Shown here in pieces: positions 15,768 to 22,687 of a DNA stretch of 22,687 nucleotides. How positions within the stretch are numbered: the first letter of the stretch is position 1; each line of letters starts with the position of its first letter. Source of the DNA: an uncultured Gilliamella sp. (GTDB lineage: Bacteria; Pseudomonadota; Gammaproteobacteria; Enterobacterales; Enterobacteriaceae). The DNA is taken from assembly GCA_945291235.1 (NCBI GenBank), contig CALYQY010000034.1, positions 1 through 22,687 on the forward strand, read 5' to 3'. Under the pieces are notes generated by a model that saw only the letters and a list, made by a program, of their open reading frames with translations, had not been told where the DNA came from and did no database searches. The translations under genes and the position numbers were made by a program.

Positions 15768-16856
15768 TTAAAGATTTATTGTCAGCTGATCTATATAGTG
15801 CTTTAAGTTCATTATATCTAAATTTTGGGCTGAGTTTTCGGGTGCAATGATCTGTATTGCATTTTCATAATTAGGTTTATACACATCGTTATTTTTATAT
15901 CGGGGATCAAAAGTATCAATCTCAGAACTATAAACACTAATTAAAGGTTTATTATAAGCATTGGCAAGATGTACAATAGAGGTATCAACCGAAATAACAA
16001 AATCACAATGTTTAATTAACGACGCAGCATGAAAAAAATGATTGAGTGGATTAATTACTATATTTGGTGATGGATGTAATTTACTGATTTTATCTGGCAA
16101 ACCAACGACAATGGTTACTATATAGGGGTAACTCGACATAAGATCAATAATATCTTGTGCCTGTTTGCTTGAAAAACTTCGGCGATCTGAGGATGCATAA
16201 GGATTAAAAATACAGATCTTTTTAGATGGATAATTAGATAAAAGATCTTCAACTTGTAAATCATATTCATCGGAATAATGAAGATCATATTTGTAATCAT
16301 TTTCGCTTGTTTGTATATTAATTCTATTTAAAATATACCTAAATCTTTGACTAAAATGTGCACTAAAATCCGTATAGGTGATGATTGAGTCATATACACG
16401 GTAACAATTGGGATAGTTAAAGCCAATAGTATGTTTAGGTTTTATTTTCTTGATGATCTTAAAAATCCAATTGGAATAACTGGTTCTATTGTTTGGATCA
16501 ATAAATAGATCGCATTCTAAAGATTTTAAAACACGAATCTGTGATTTGGTTAATGGTCTGTCAAGACAAATAACTTGACTGACATAAGGATTAGATTCAA
16601 ATAAAAAAGCATTGGATTTTTTTGTCAGCACTGTCACTTCAAAACCGTGAGTGGCGAGAATTTTAGGCAGTCCTGATATGATAACAGCATCGCCAAGTCC
16701 ATTTTTACATGCTTGAATGGTGACTTTATCTATTTTTGATAAATCTAATTGAGACCGTTTCAGCTTAAAGGACAAAATAAAAAGTTTTACATTTTTGAAT
16801 AAATAATTTCGTTTTCTGTTTAATTTGCTAATTGTATTGATAATTTTTTTAAGCAT
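15768..16856 (-). CDS. glycosyltransferase family 9 (heptosyltransferase-like), opposite strand
   Basis: A 362-residue GT-B enzyme of the heptosyltransferase family and the only LOS gene here on the minus strand. Basic residues dominate 1-40 (LNRKRNYLFKNVK), like LNRYRNFLIKKIK in the gene at 3800. GLGDAVIISGLP is at 53-64, IFNPYASSDRRSFS at 216-229, and SVDTSIVHLANAYNKPL at 289-305. These wordings and the similar length point to a paralog of the 3800-4915 gene. It probably adds a heptose or related sugar to the LOS core. It is divergent from hldD with 203 bases between them, and convergent with the WaaZ-like gene. The ribosome binding site before its ATG is weak. Confidence 0.82.
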   Translation of the reverse strand: MLKKIINTISKLNRKRNYLFKNVKLFILSFKLKRSQLDLSKIDKVTIQACKNGLGDAVIISGLPKILATHGFEVTVLTKKSNAFLFESNPYVSQVICLDRPLTKSQIRVLKSLECDLFIDPNNRTSYSNWIFKIIKKIKPKHTIGFNYPNCYRVYDSIITYTDFSAHFSQRFRYILNRINIQTSENDYKYDLHYSDEYDLQVEDLLSNYPSKKICIFNPYASSDRRSFSSKQAQDIIDLMSSYPYIVTIVVGLPDKISKLHPSPNIVINPLNHFFHAASLIKHCDFVISVDTSIVHLANAYNKPLISVYSSEIDTFDPRYKNNDVYKPNYENAIQIIAPENSAQNLDIMNLKHYIDQLTINL

Positions 16857-16890
16857 CGGCTAGGTCTAATTGTTTTGTCTTGATTTTTTT

Positions 16891-16899
16891 ATTGTACCA
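16891..16899 (-). promoter_or_regulatory. extended -10 promoter of the minus-strand GT9 gene
   Basis: Read on the minus strand the site is TGG-TACAAT, an extended -10 element (TGn before the hexamer), which can work without a good -35. The expected start near 16884 leaves a leader of about 28 bases. Confidence 0.4.
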
Positions 16900-16939
16900 A
16901 AATTTGTATCAGTAAAACATAACCATTAATAAGATAAAA

Positions 16940-16962
16940 TGTTTTTCAAATTATGAAAAACA
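16940..16962. repeat. perfect inverted repeat between divergent GT9 and hldD genes
   Basis: TGTTTTTC (16940-16947) and GAAAAACA (16955-16962) are perfect 8-base arms around a 7-base spacer, the shape of a dimeric regulator site. It lies upstream of both putative promoters: roughly 55-80 bases from the GT9 start and 70-95 from the hldD start. The regulator is unknown; it does not match the TyrR box. Confidence 0.4.
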
Positions 16963-17021
16963 AATAAAGAATATTTAAATCTGATTGAATAAGAACACTC
17001 GAAAATAACGATATTATACAA

Positions 17022-17027
17022 TATAAT
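17022..17027 (+). promoter_or_regulatory. probable -10 box of hldD
   Basis: TATAAT 32 bases before the hldD ATG, in a long AT stretch. No convincing -35 at 16-18 bases. E. coli hldD also has a heat-shock promoter; I see no sigma32-type element here. Confidence 0.35.
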
Positions 17028-17059
17028 ATCTTTATTCATTAATTAAAAAGGTAATTATT

Positions 17060-17986
17060 ATGATTGTTGTGACCGGTGGAGCAGGATTTATTGGTAGTAA
17101 TATTGTAAGAGGTCTAAATAAAAAAGGATTTAAAGATATCCTTGTTGTTGATGACTTGAAAGATGGGACAAAATTTTCAAATCTTGTTGATCTCGATATT
17201 GCTGACTATATGGATAAAGATGATTTTATTGTCGCCATTTTATCCAACGAAAATTTAAATATCGATGTCATTTTTCATCAAGGTGCATGTTCCTCAACGA
17301 CTGAGTGGGATGGCAAATTTATGATGGAAAACAATTATCAATATTCTAAAGATCTACTACACTACTGTTTAGAATTTGATATACCATTTTTATATGCTTC
17401 TTCTGCTGCAACTTATGGTGGTCGTAGCGACAACTTTATCGAAGATAGAGCTTATGAAAAACCGTTGAATGTATATGGGTATTCAAAATTTTTATTTGAT
17501 CAATACGTAAGACAAGTATTACCAACGGCTAAATCACAAGTATGTGGTTTTCGCTATTTTAATGTTTATGGGCCTCGTGAAACACACAAAGGTAGTATGG
17601 CAAGCGTTGCATATCATCTTAATGAACAGCTTCACAAAGGCGAAAAACTTAAATTATTCGCCGGAAGTGATACTTTCAAACGTGATTTTATTTATGTGGA
17701 AGATGTGGTTGATGTTAATTTATGGTTTTGGGAAAATAAAGTATCAGGCATTTATAACTGTGGAACTGGTAAAGCTGAATCATTCCAAACAGTAGCTGAT
17801 GCGGTACTTAACTATCATAAAAAAGGTGAAATTGAGTATATACCGTTCCCGGAACATTTAGAAGGACGTTATCAACGTTTTACCCAAGCTGATTTAACCA
17901 AATTTAGAAATTCAGGTTGTCCGATTCAATTCAAATCGGTGACCGAAGGTACGACCGAATACATGAAATGGTTAAATAACCAATAA
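17060..17986 (+). CDS. hldD: HldD, ADP-L-glycero-D-manno-heptose 6-epimerase
   Basis: A 308-residue short-chain dehydrogenase-type epimerase (E. coli: 310) that turns ADP-D-glycero-D-manno-heptose into the L-glycero form used by heptosyltransferases. [10 protein letters not shown] (5-14) is the NADP-binding glycine motif; SSAATYGG (114-121) and Y139-x3-K143 supply the catalytic Ser/Tyr/Lys; [15 protein letters not shown] follows; [12 protein letters not shown] and [11 protein letters not shown] mark the substrate side. AAAGG at 17047-17051 is a good ribosome binding site. It completes the pathway begun by HldE at 8458, yet lies on its own transcription unit at the right edge of the LOS block. 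No rho-independent terminator is clear after it. Confidence 0.96.
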   Translation: MIVVTGGAGFIGSNIVRGLNKKGFKDILVVDDLKDGTKFSNLVDLDIADYMDKDDFIVAILSNENLNIDVIFHQGACSSTTEWDGKFMMENNYQYSKDLLHYCLEFDIPFLYASSAATYGGRSDNFIEDRAYEKPLNVYGYSKFLFDQYVRQVLPTAKSQVCGFRYFNVYGPRETHKGSMASVAYHLNEQLHKGEKLKLFAGSDTFKRDFIYVEDVVDVNLWFWENKVSGIYNCGTGKAESFQTVADAVLNYHKKGEIEYIPFPEHLEGRYQRFTQADLTKFRNSGCPIQFKSVTEGTTEYMKWLNNQ

Positions 17987-18304
17987 AGTTTACGTTTTTT
18001 GGGCAATAGCATTTTTAATCATATTAACAACATCGTCCCTTAATAAACCGTTTTATCGTCATATCATTAAGGGGCGGGTTGATTAAGTAATTTTCCTCAA
18101 GTTTTTAATAATATCTAGTGCTGGCTGTAAATAATTGGTATAGTATATTGGTTATTTAAGTTACGGGTTGTTCAATTCCAATACAATCAATTCATCCCTT
18201 TTTTATGAAAATACTATGTTTTCTTTATATTGAATTATTCCTTAAATAAACTTTCTAGCGTTTACATATAAACTAAATTATCTTTTTAAATTAGGTGCAT
18301 TTAA
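17987..18304 (+). other. 318-bp gap between hldD and yoaA with one hairpin
   Basis: No gene is visible. A stem of about 11 bp with one G-U pair lies at 18034-18076 (described separately). TTTACA (18261-18266) with TTTTAA (18284-18289), 17 bases apart, is a weak promoter candidate for yoaA. The rest is plain AT-rich sequence. Confidence 0.55.
18034..18076. repeat. inverted repeat able to form a hairpin
   Basis: CCCTTAAT (18037-18044) pairs exactly with ATTAAGGG (18066-18073); CGT (18034-18036) extends the stem with GCG (18074-18076), one pair being G-U. The 21-base loop and the lack of a T-run on either side argue against an ordinary terminator. A folded leader of yoaA or a small-RNA stem is possible. 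Confidence 0.4.
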
Positions 18305-20209
18305 GTGATTGATGATTTTTCTGAAAATGGTTTGCTTGCTCAAACTATTCAAGGCTTTGTGGCAAGAGAGCCACAACGACATATGGCAAGTAAAGTTTCT
18401 GAATCAATTAAAAAACAAAAATCATTGGTTGTTGAGGCGGGAACGGGTACCGGAAAAACATTTGCTTATTTAGTTCCTGCGCTACGGAGCGATAAAAAAG
18501 TTATCATCTCAACCGGTTCGAAAAATCTTCAAGAACAGTTATTTAGTAAAGACCTGCCCATTATCAAAAAAGCATTAGACTACACCGGTAAAATTTCGTT
18601 ATTGAAAGGACGAGCAAATTATCTTTGCTTGGAACGATTATATCATCAATACGCGGCAGCCGGTGACCTTGATAAAGGATTACGGGTTGATTTAGCTCGC
18701 GTTAAAAATTGGTCAATCAAAACTAAAGATGGTGATATTAGTAAATGTACGACGGTAACAGAAGACAATGCGATATGGCCTATATTAACCAGCACTAATG
18801 ATAGTTGTTTAGGTAGTGATTGTGAACATTACAACGATTGTTATGTGGTTAAAGCGCGTAAAAGAGCCATGAACGCTGATATTGTCGTTGTGAATCATCA
18901 TCTATTTTTAGCCGATGTTGTTGTGAAAGATACCGGTTTTGGGGAGTTAATCCCTAAAGCGGAGGTAATGATCTTTGATGAAGCACATCAATTACCCGAT
19001 CTTGCTTGTCACTATTTTGGGCAACAACTAACCAGTCGACAGCTTTTTGATTTAGCTAAAGAGATTAATCTTACCTATCGAACTGAAGTTAAAGATATGT
19101 CACAGTTGCAGCAGTGTGCCGATAAATTGCAAAAATGCACGCAAGATTTACGTCTTGTGATTAATCAACAAGCACCTAAAGGAAATCTGCGGTTTTTATT
19201 CAATCAAGAACCAGTCAAAAAAGAGATAGCTTACCTTTTTGATACGTTGAATTTTTGTCATGAGGTTTTATTATTAGCGGTCGGACGATCATCAACTTTA
19301 GATAATTGTTTTGAGCGTGTTAATCAATATAAAACGTTGCTTAATAGATTAACTGAAACCCATGTGACTGGTTTTAGTTATTGGTATGAAAGCACTCATC
19401 ATCATTTTGTCTTTGCTTTAACGCCATTATCTGTCTCGGATAAATTTACGGAATTACTAACAGAACGCAAAGGCAGCTGGATATTTACGTCAGCAACCTT
19501 GTCTGTAAATAATCAACTTGACTATTTTACCCAGCGTTTAGGGTTAACAAATGCGGATTCGTTAATATTAGAAAGTCCGTTTGATTATTTGCACCAAACG
19601 ATAATGTGCGTTCCTCGTTATATGCCTTCACCCAATGAACATGGCATTGCAGAAAAATTGGTAGAATTATTGTTACCAGTGATTGAGGCGAATAATGGGC
19701 GATGTTTTTTTCTGTGTACATCCTATGCGATGATGAATGCGTTAGCCAAGCAGTTTCGGGAACTGACAGCGTTACCAGTATTAGTTCAAGGTGAAACCAG
19801 TAAAGTTAAACTTCTAGAACAATTTATTAATAGTGGCAATGCGCTATTGATTGCAACCAGTAGTTTTTGGGAAGGAATTGATGTTAGAGGGGATACGCTT
19901 TCTTGTGTTATTATAGATAAATTACCTTTTACATCACCGGATGACCCCTTGATTAAAGCTCGCATGGAAGATTGCCAATTACAAGGTGGCGATGCTTTTA
20001 ATGATGTGCAGTTACCCGAAGCGGTGATCACGCTAAAACAAGGGGTAGGGCGATTGATTCGTCATCATGATGATCGAGGGGCAATCATTATTTGTGATAA
20101 TCGTTTAGTCATGAGACCTTATGGCGCAATATTTCTTAATAGCTTGCCACCGTCGCCACGAACACGTGATCTGAACAAAGTTATTGATTTTTTGCTTGCC
20201 AAACACTAG
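18305..20209 (+). CDS. yoaA: YoaA, DinG/XPD-type ATP-dependent DNA helicase
   Basis: A 634-residue iron-sulfur helicase (E. coli YoaA: 636). In E. coli it pairs with HolC and helps repair stalled or damaged replication forks. Walker A EAGTGTGKT is at 44-52. Cys108, 168, 173 and 179 form the expected 4Fe-4S site. DEAH is at 225-228. Late motifs include ATSSFWEGIDVRG, DKLPFTSPDDP and LKQGVGRLIR. The start is GTG, not ATG: the N-terminus (IDDFSENGLL, then REPQRHMA) lines up with YoaA, and AGG at 18293-18295 is a suitable ribosome binding site. tsaB follows after 30 bases, as in E. coli. Confidence 0.95.
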   Translation: MIDDFSENGLLAQTIQGFVAREPQRHMASKVSESIKKQKSLVVEAGTGTGKTFAYLVPALRSDKKVIISTGSKNLQEQLFSKDLPIIKKALDYTGKISLLKGRANYLCLERLYHQYAAAGDLDKGLRVDLARVKNWSIKTKDGDISKCTTVTEDNAIWPILTSTNDSCLGSDCEHYNDCYVVKARKRAMNADIVVVNHHLFLADVVVKDTGFGELIPKAEVMIFDEAHQLPDLACHYFGQQLTSRQLFDLAKEINLTYRTEVKDMSQLQQCADKLQKCTQDLRLVINQQAPKGNLRFLFNQEPVKKEIAYLFDTLNFCHEVLLLAVGRSSTLDNCFERVNQYKTLLNRLTETHVTGFSYWYESTHHHFVFALTPLSVSDKFTELLTERKGSWIFTSATLSVNNQLDYFTQRLGLTNADSLILESPFDYLHQTIMCVPRYMPSPNEHGIAEKLVELLLPVIEANNGRCFFLCTSYAMMNALAKQFRELTALPVLVQGETSKVKLLEQFINSGNALLIATSSFWEGIDVRGDTLSCVIIDKLPFTSPDDPLIKARMEDCQLQGGDAFNDVQLPEAVITLKQGVGRLIRHHDDRGAIIICDNRLVMRPYGAIFLNSLPPSPRTRDLNKVIDFLLAKH

Positions 20210-20239
20210 CTTTTAAAAACGGACTATTTTGGAAAAAAA

Positions 20240-20923
20240 ATGAGTACTATTTTAGCCATTGATACCTCAACTGAAGCGTGTTCAGTTGCGCTATTATATC
20301 AAAATGAAATCACGCATGATTTTCTTGTTTCTGCTCGAGATCATACCAAGCAGATACTGCCTATGGTGGATAAAATATTAAAACAATCCGATTGCCTATT
20401 ATCACAAGTTGATGCTATCGCTTTTGGACAAGGTCCTGGTAGTTTTACGGGTGTAAGAATAGGTATTGGCGTTGCTCAAGGATTAGCGTTAGGCATTGAC
20501 AGACCGATGATCGGTGTCTCGACATTGATGACGTTAGCCCAAGGCGCTTTACGTTTGAATCAAGCCAAAAACGTAATTGCCGCAATCGATGCCAGAATGA
20601 ACGAAGTTTATTTAGGACAATATCAATATGTTAATGAGCAATGGCAAGCCATGATCGATGAATGCGTGATTGCTCCTGAAAAGGTCGCTGATAAAGTCAA
20701 ACGAAAATGTGCAGATGGCTATTATAGCGCAGGTACCGGTTGGCAAACTTATCCTGAAATGTTAACAGATATTAAAAGCAGCGATCTTTTGTTACCTCAT
20801 GCACAAGATTTGATCGTTATTGCCAACCAAAAATGGCAAAGACAAGAGTTAGTGAATGTTGAAGATGTCGAACCAACTTATTTGCGTAACGAAGTTACTT
20901 GGAAGAAGTTGCCAGGGCGTTAA
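20240..20923 (+). CDS. tsaB: TsaB, tRNA threonylcarbamoyladenosine biosynthesis protein
   Basis: A 227-residue ASKHA-fold protein (E. coli TsaB/YeaZ: 231). It is the scaffold partner of TsaD in the TsaBDE complex that makes t6A37 on ANN-decoding tRNAs. ILAIDTSTEACSVAL (4-18) is the first phosphate-loop-like strand; GPGSFTGVRIG (65-75) is the TsaB signature; AIDARMNEVYLGQY is at about 113-126. GGA at 20231-20233 precedes the ATG at good spacing. The gene sits in the conserved yoaA-tsaB pair. Its stop codon touches the minus-strand terminator of grxA, and no plus-strand terminator is evident. Confidence 0.95.
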   Translation: MSTILAIDTSTEACSVALLYQNEITHDFLVSARDHTKQILPMVDKILKQSDCLLSQVDAIAFGQGPGSFTGVRIGIGVAQGLALGIDRPMIGVSTLMTLAQGALRLNQAKNVIAAIDARMNEVYLGQYQYVNEQWQAMIDECVIAPEKVADKVKRKCADGYYSAGTGWQTYPEMLTDIKSSDLLLPHAQDLIVIANQKWQRQELVNVEDVEPTYLRNEVTWKKLPGR

Positions 20924-20949
20924 AAAAAATGCCACTGAAATGGTGGCAT
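20922..20949 (-). terminator. rho-independent terminator of grxA (minus strand)
   Basis: Read on the minus strand, ATGCCAC and GTGGCAT form a perfect 7-bp stem (20943-20949 with 20929-20935) and run into eight T (20922-20929). It lies about 34 bases past the grxA stop and begins inside the tsaB stop codon. On the plus strand the stem has A before it and no T-run after, so it should work mainly for grxA. Confidence 0.8.
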
Positions 20950-20983
20950 AGTATTAATAACCAATCAAGGAAAAGTGTTTAAA

Positions 20984-21250
20984 CTACTCTTTAAATAATC
21001 CTAAGTGTGCTTTAGCATAAGCTTCAAAATCAGTACAACCGCCAATCGGTTTTTCATCAATAAAGATTTGAGGTACTGTTTCAACAGGTTTGCCAACACT
21101 TTTTGATAAATCTTCTTTAGTGATACCTTCTTCATTGATATCGACATAACGATAAGAAAAATCATCTCGCTCTTGAGACAGTTTTTCAGCTAATTCTTTT
21201 GCACGTACACAATAAGGACAGCCTGAACGTCCAAAAATTACAGTAAACAT
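20984..21250 (-). CDS. grxA: GrxA, glutaredoxin 1
   Basis: An 88-residue glutaredoxin almost aligned with E. coli Grx1 (85). It reduces disulfides, including that of ribonucleotide reductase, with glutathione. The active site CPYC is at 11-14, in FGRSGCPYCVRAKELAEKL. TVP (58-60) holds the cis-proline. IGGCTDFEAY (69-78) is the glutathione-binding end; E. coli has Tyr at position 72, whereas Cys is found here, a third cysteine near the active site. GAGGTG ahead of the ATG is a strong ribosome binding site. It is convergent with tsaB and divergent from the yggN-like gene. I saw no OxyR site of the E. coli type. Confidence 0.95.
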   Translation of the reverse strand: MFTVIFGRSGCPYCVRAKELAEKLSQERDDFSYRYVDINEEGITKEDLSKSVGKPVETVPQIFIDEKPIGGCTDFEAYAKAHLGLFKE

Positions 21251-21629
21251 TGGTCACCTCGGTTATATGTTATTTAATAATAGTTACTATACTTAACTTT
21301 TCTAGAAAAAAAAGCACTAAATCATATTTAATTTTATAGTTTAAACCTATTAATAATTTATTATTAGCTGTTAAGATTAATGAATACGTCTGATTTTAAA
21401 TTAATTATTTCTAACAACGGTTAATTATTAAAAAACGTGTTTACCTAGTTTTAAACTAATATTGTTTATAAAGATAAGTTTCGTTGTTATTATGCTAAAT
21501 ATGGTTTTATTAATGGCGTTTTTTTATGTCATGTAATTGATCATTTTATTATGGCAAATAAAAATTTTGTTATGTTTTTTATTTAAAGTCTGGTTATAAT
21601 TTAACTAATCTTAATATATAAAAGTTGAT
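21251..21629 (+). other. 379-bp divergent intergenic region between grxA and the yggN-like gene
   Basis: Very AT-rich. Next to grxA are a palindrome TTTTCTAGAAAA (21298-21309) and a short inverted repeat ATAGT-t-ACTAT (21280-21290), which overlaps a possible minus-strand -10. For the yggN-like gene a perfect TATAAT lies at 21595-21600, 30 bases before the ATG, without a well-spaced -35. No other gene or RNA is apparent. Confidence 0.5.
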
Positions 21630-22319
21630 ATGTTAAAAAAGCTATTGTTTTTATTATTGTTTAATTCATTCACTGTTTTTGCTGCTAACCAAGAATGTGC
21701 AGTAAAACCCAGCTATGACATTGTAATAAGTAAACAGAATGTCCATATTTTTAATGATAAAAATGATTTATTGATTTCACCAACAGGAAAGATTATTTTC
21801 AATAATCAGTCGGTTTCGCCTTCTCCTCAATTGAAGCAAAATGCATTAAAATTTCAGCGTGCTTTACGTCAACAACTTCCAGAATTAGAACAACAAGCAT
21901 TGAACTTGTTAGATGAAGTTAATACAACCTTCAAAAAAGCCATTATTACAAAATTGGATGATGATAGCGGATTACATGAACAACTCAAAAAATTATATAA
22001 ACGATTAGTAAACTTATTACACCAATCGATTATCACTGAAAATAATGAAACCCATTTTTATTATAAAAATTTTAATAATTTAAAAAAAGATGGTGAACAG
22101 ATTGGGCAACGAATTTTTTATAATATTGTCGGTAATAGTATTTTGCATTTTCGCCTGTTCAAAAATTATGGGGGAATTAAACAAATATCGAAAAATGAGT
22201 GGAAAACTCAAAAACCAAAATTAAAAGCTTTTGATAGTAAAATTTGTTCGGTAATTACAAATGTTGATACACAATATAAACAGATATTATCTCAACTTAG
22301 TCAAGCAAACGATAAGTGA
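21630..22319 (+). CDS. yggN: YggN-like DUF2884 periplasmic protein
   Basis: A 229-residue secreted protein of the YggN family (E. coli: 239), whose function is unknown. Residues 1-18 are a typical signal peptide (KK, then LLFLLLF, ending FA), with likely cleavage before Ala19. After it come ECAVKP (22-27), DLLISPTGKIIFNN (46-59), an amphipathic helical stretch rich in Gln and Leu (68-135), THFYYKNFNNLKKDGEQIG (141-159), and a C-terminal KICSVIT (204-210). Cys23 and Cys206 could form a disulfide in the periplasm. The ribosome binding site is weak (AAAGTTG). The gene stands alone between grxA and folD. Confidence 0.82.
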   Translation: MLKKLLFLLLFNSFTVFAANQECAVKPSYDIVISKQNVHIFNDKNDLLISPTGKIIFNNQSVSPSPQLKQNALKFQRALRQQLPELEQQALNLLDEVNTTFKKAIITKLDDDSGLHEQLKKLYKRLVNLLHQSIITENNETHFYYKNFNNLKKDGEQIGQRIFYNIVGNSILHFRLFKNYGGIKQISKNEWKTQKPKLKAFDSKICSVITNVDTQYKQILSQLSQANDK

Positions 22320-22388
22320 ATAGACATTAATAACAACTTTTGCGAAAATAAAGACTTTAGTGTTTAAAATAAGTAAGTATAGAAGCTC

Positions 22389-22687
22389 ATGACTGCACAT
22401 ATAATTAATGGTAAAGCGTTAGCACAACAAATACGAAACGAAATTGCTAATAAGGTAAAAGTTCGGGTTGAAAATGGGTTATCTATTCCTGGGCTTGCTG
22501 TTATTCAAGTCGGTTCAGATCCTGCATCAAAAATATACGTAAACAATAAGCAAAAAGCTTGTGATGATGTTGGTTTTGCTTCATTTGCTTATGATTTTCC
22601 CATATCAACAACTGAAGCATTATTAGCATTGATAGATGAATTAAATCAGCGATCTGATGTGCATGGTATTTTGGTGCAACTTCCTCT
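22389..22687 (+). CDS. folD: FolD, methylenetetrahydrofolate dehydrogenase/cyclohydrolase, N-terminal part
   Basis: The first 99 codons of a gene that runs off the window. FolD oxidises 5,10-methylene-THF with NADP and hydrolyses the product to 10-formyl-THF in the cytoplasm. The visible part has [12 protein letters not shown] (5-16), [18 protein letters not shown] (about 34-51) and [12 protein letters not shown], which holds the catalytic Lys of the Y-x3-K motif, and ends in GILVQLP, the folate-site motif. It agrees with E. coli FolD without a gap. TTGCGA (22340-22345) and TAAAAT (22365-22370), 19 bases apart, are a poor promoter candidate. Confidence 0.95.
   Translation, partial: MTAHIINGKALAQQIRNEIANKVKVRVENGLSIPGLAVIQVGSDPASKIYVNNKQKACDDVGFASFAYDFPISTTEALLALIDELNQRSDVHGILVQLP

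Noticed and set aside
17969..18000. Terminator after hldD
   Set aside because: A 6-bp stem (TGGTTA/TAACCA) lies within the last codons with a 2-base loop, and the T-run comes 13 or more bases later, so the geometry is wrong.
21280..21290. OxyR-like site near grxA
   Set aside because: ATAG and CTAT are only three bases apart; an OxyR half-site needs seven, and a second half-site is missing.
1..22687. CRISPR array, insertion sequence, prophage or toxin-antitoxin system
   Set aside because: I looked for regularly spaced repeats, transposase motifs, terminal inverted repeats and phage proteins and saw none.

Overview
The window comes from an AT-rich gammaproteobacterium close to Enterobacterales. 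HinT, LpoB, NagZ, HldE, HldD, YoaA, TsaB, GrxA, YggN and FolD all read as near relatives of the E. coli proteins. LpoB argues for an enterobacterial-type lineage rather than Pasteurellaceae. The low GC, the pared-down operons and the short TyrR suggest a host-associated member of the Orbaceae (Gilliamella/Frischella type). That placement is inference, not proof. I found no insertion sequence, phage gene, CRISPR array, tRNA or rRNA.

Left block (1-3698): the end of a TSUP-family membrane transporter, then a compact operon hinT-lpoB-nagZ-tyrR. It starts from a good sigma70 promoter, and nagZ overlaps its neighbours at both ends. E. coli has ycfL and thiK inside this neighbourhood; both are missing here. 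tyrR lacks the ACT domain and has Gly in place of the Walker B Glu.

Middle block (3748-17986): lipooligosaccharide (LOS) synthesis and export. In order: a GT9 glycosyltransferase, an 866-bp gap with one strong hairpin, two tandem diverged GT9-like genes, hldE, two complete tandem msbA genes, a GT8 transferase, a WaaZ-like core protein, a second conventional GT9 gene on the opposite strand, and hldD. HldE and HldD make ADP-L-glycero-D-manno-heptose, the GT9/GT8/WaaZ-like enzymes probably build the core on the inner face of the inner membrane, and MsbA flips lipid A-core across it. Most promoters and inverted repeats seen in the window lie here.

Right block (18305-22687): housekeeping genes yoaA-tsaB, convergent grxA with its own terminator, yggN, and the start of folD.

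No wholly new system is visible. The most notable points are the altered TyrR, the paired MsbA transporters, the duplicated GT9-like enzymes with an unusual C-terminal cysteine pattern, and several promoter-associated inverted repeats.
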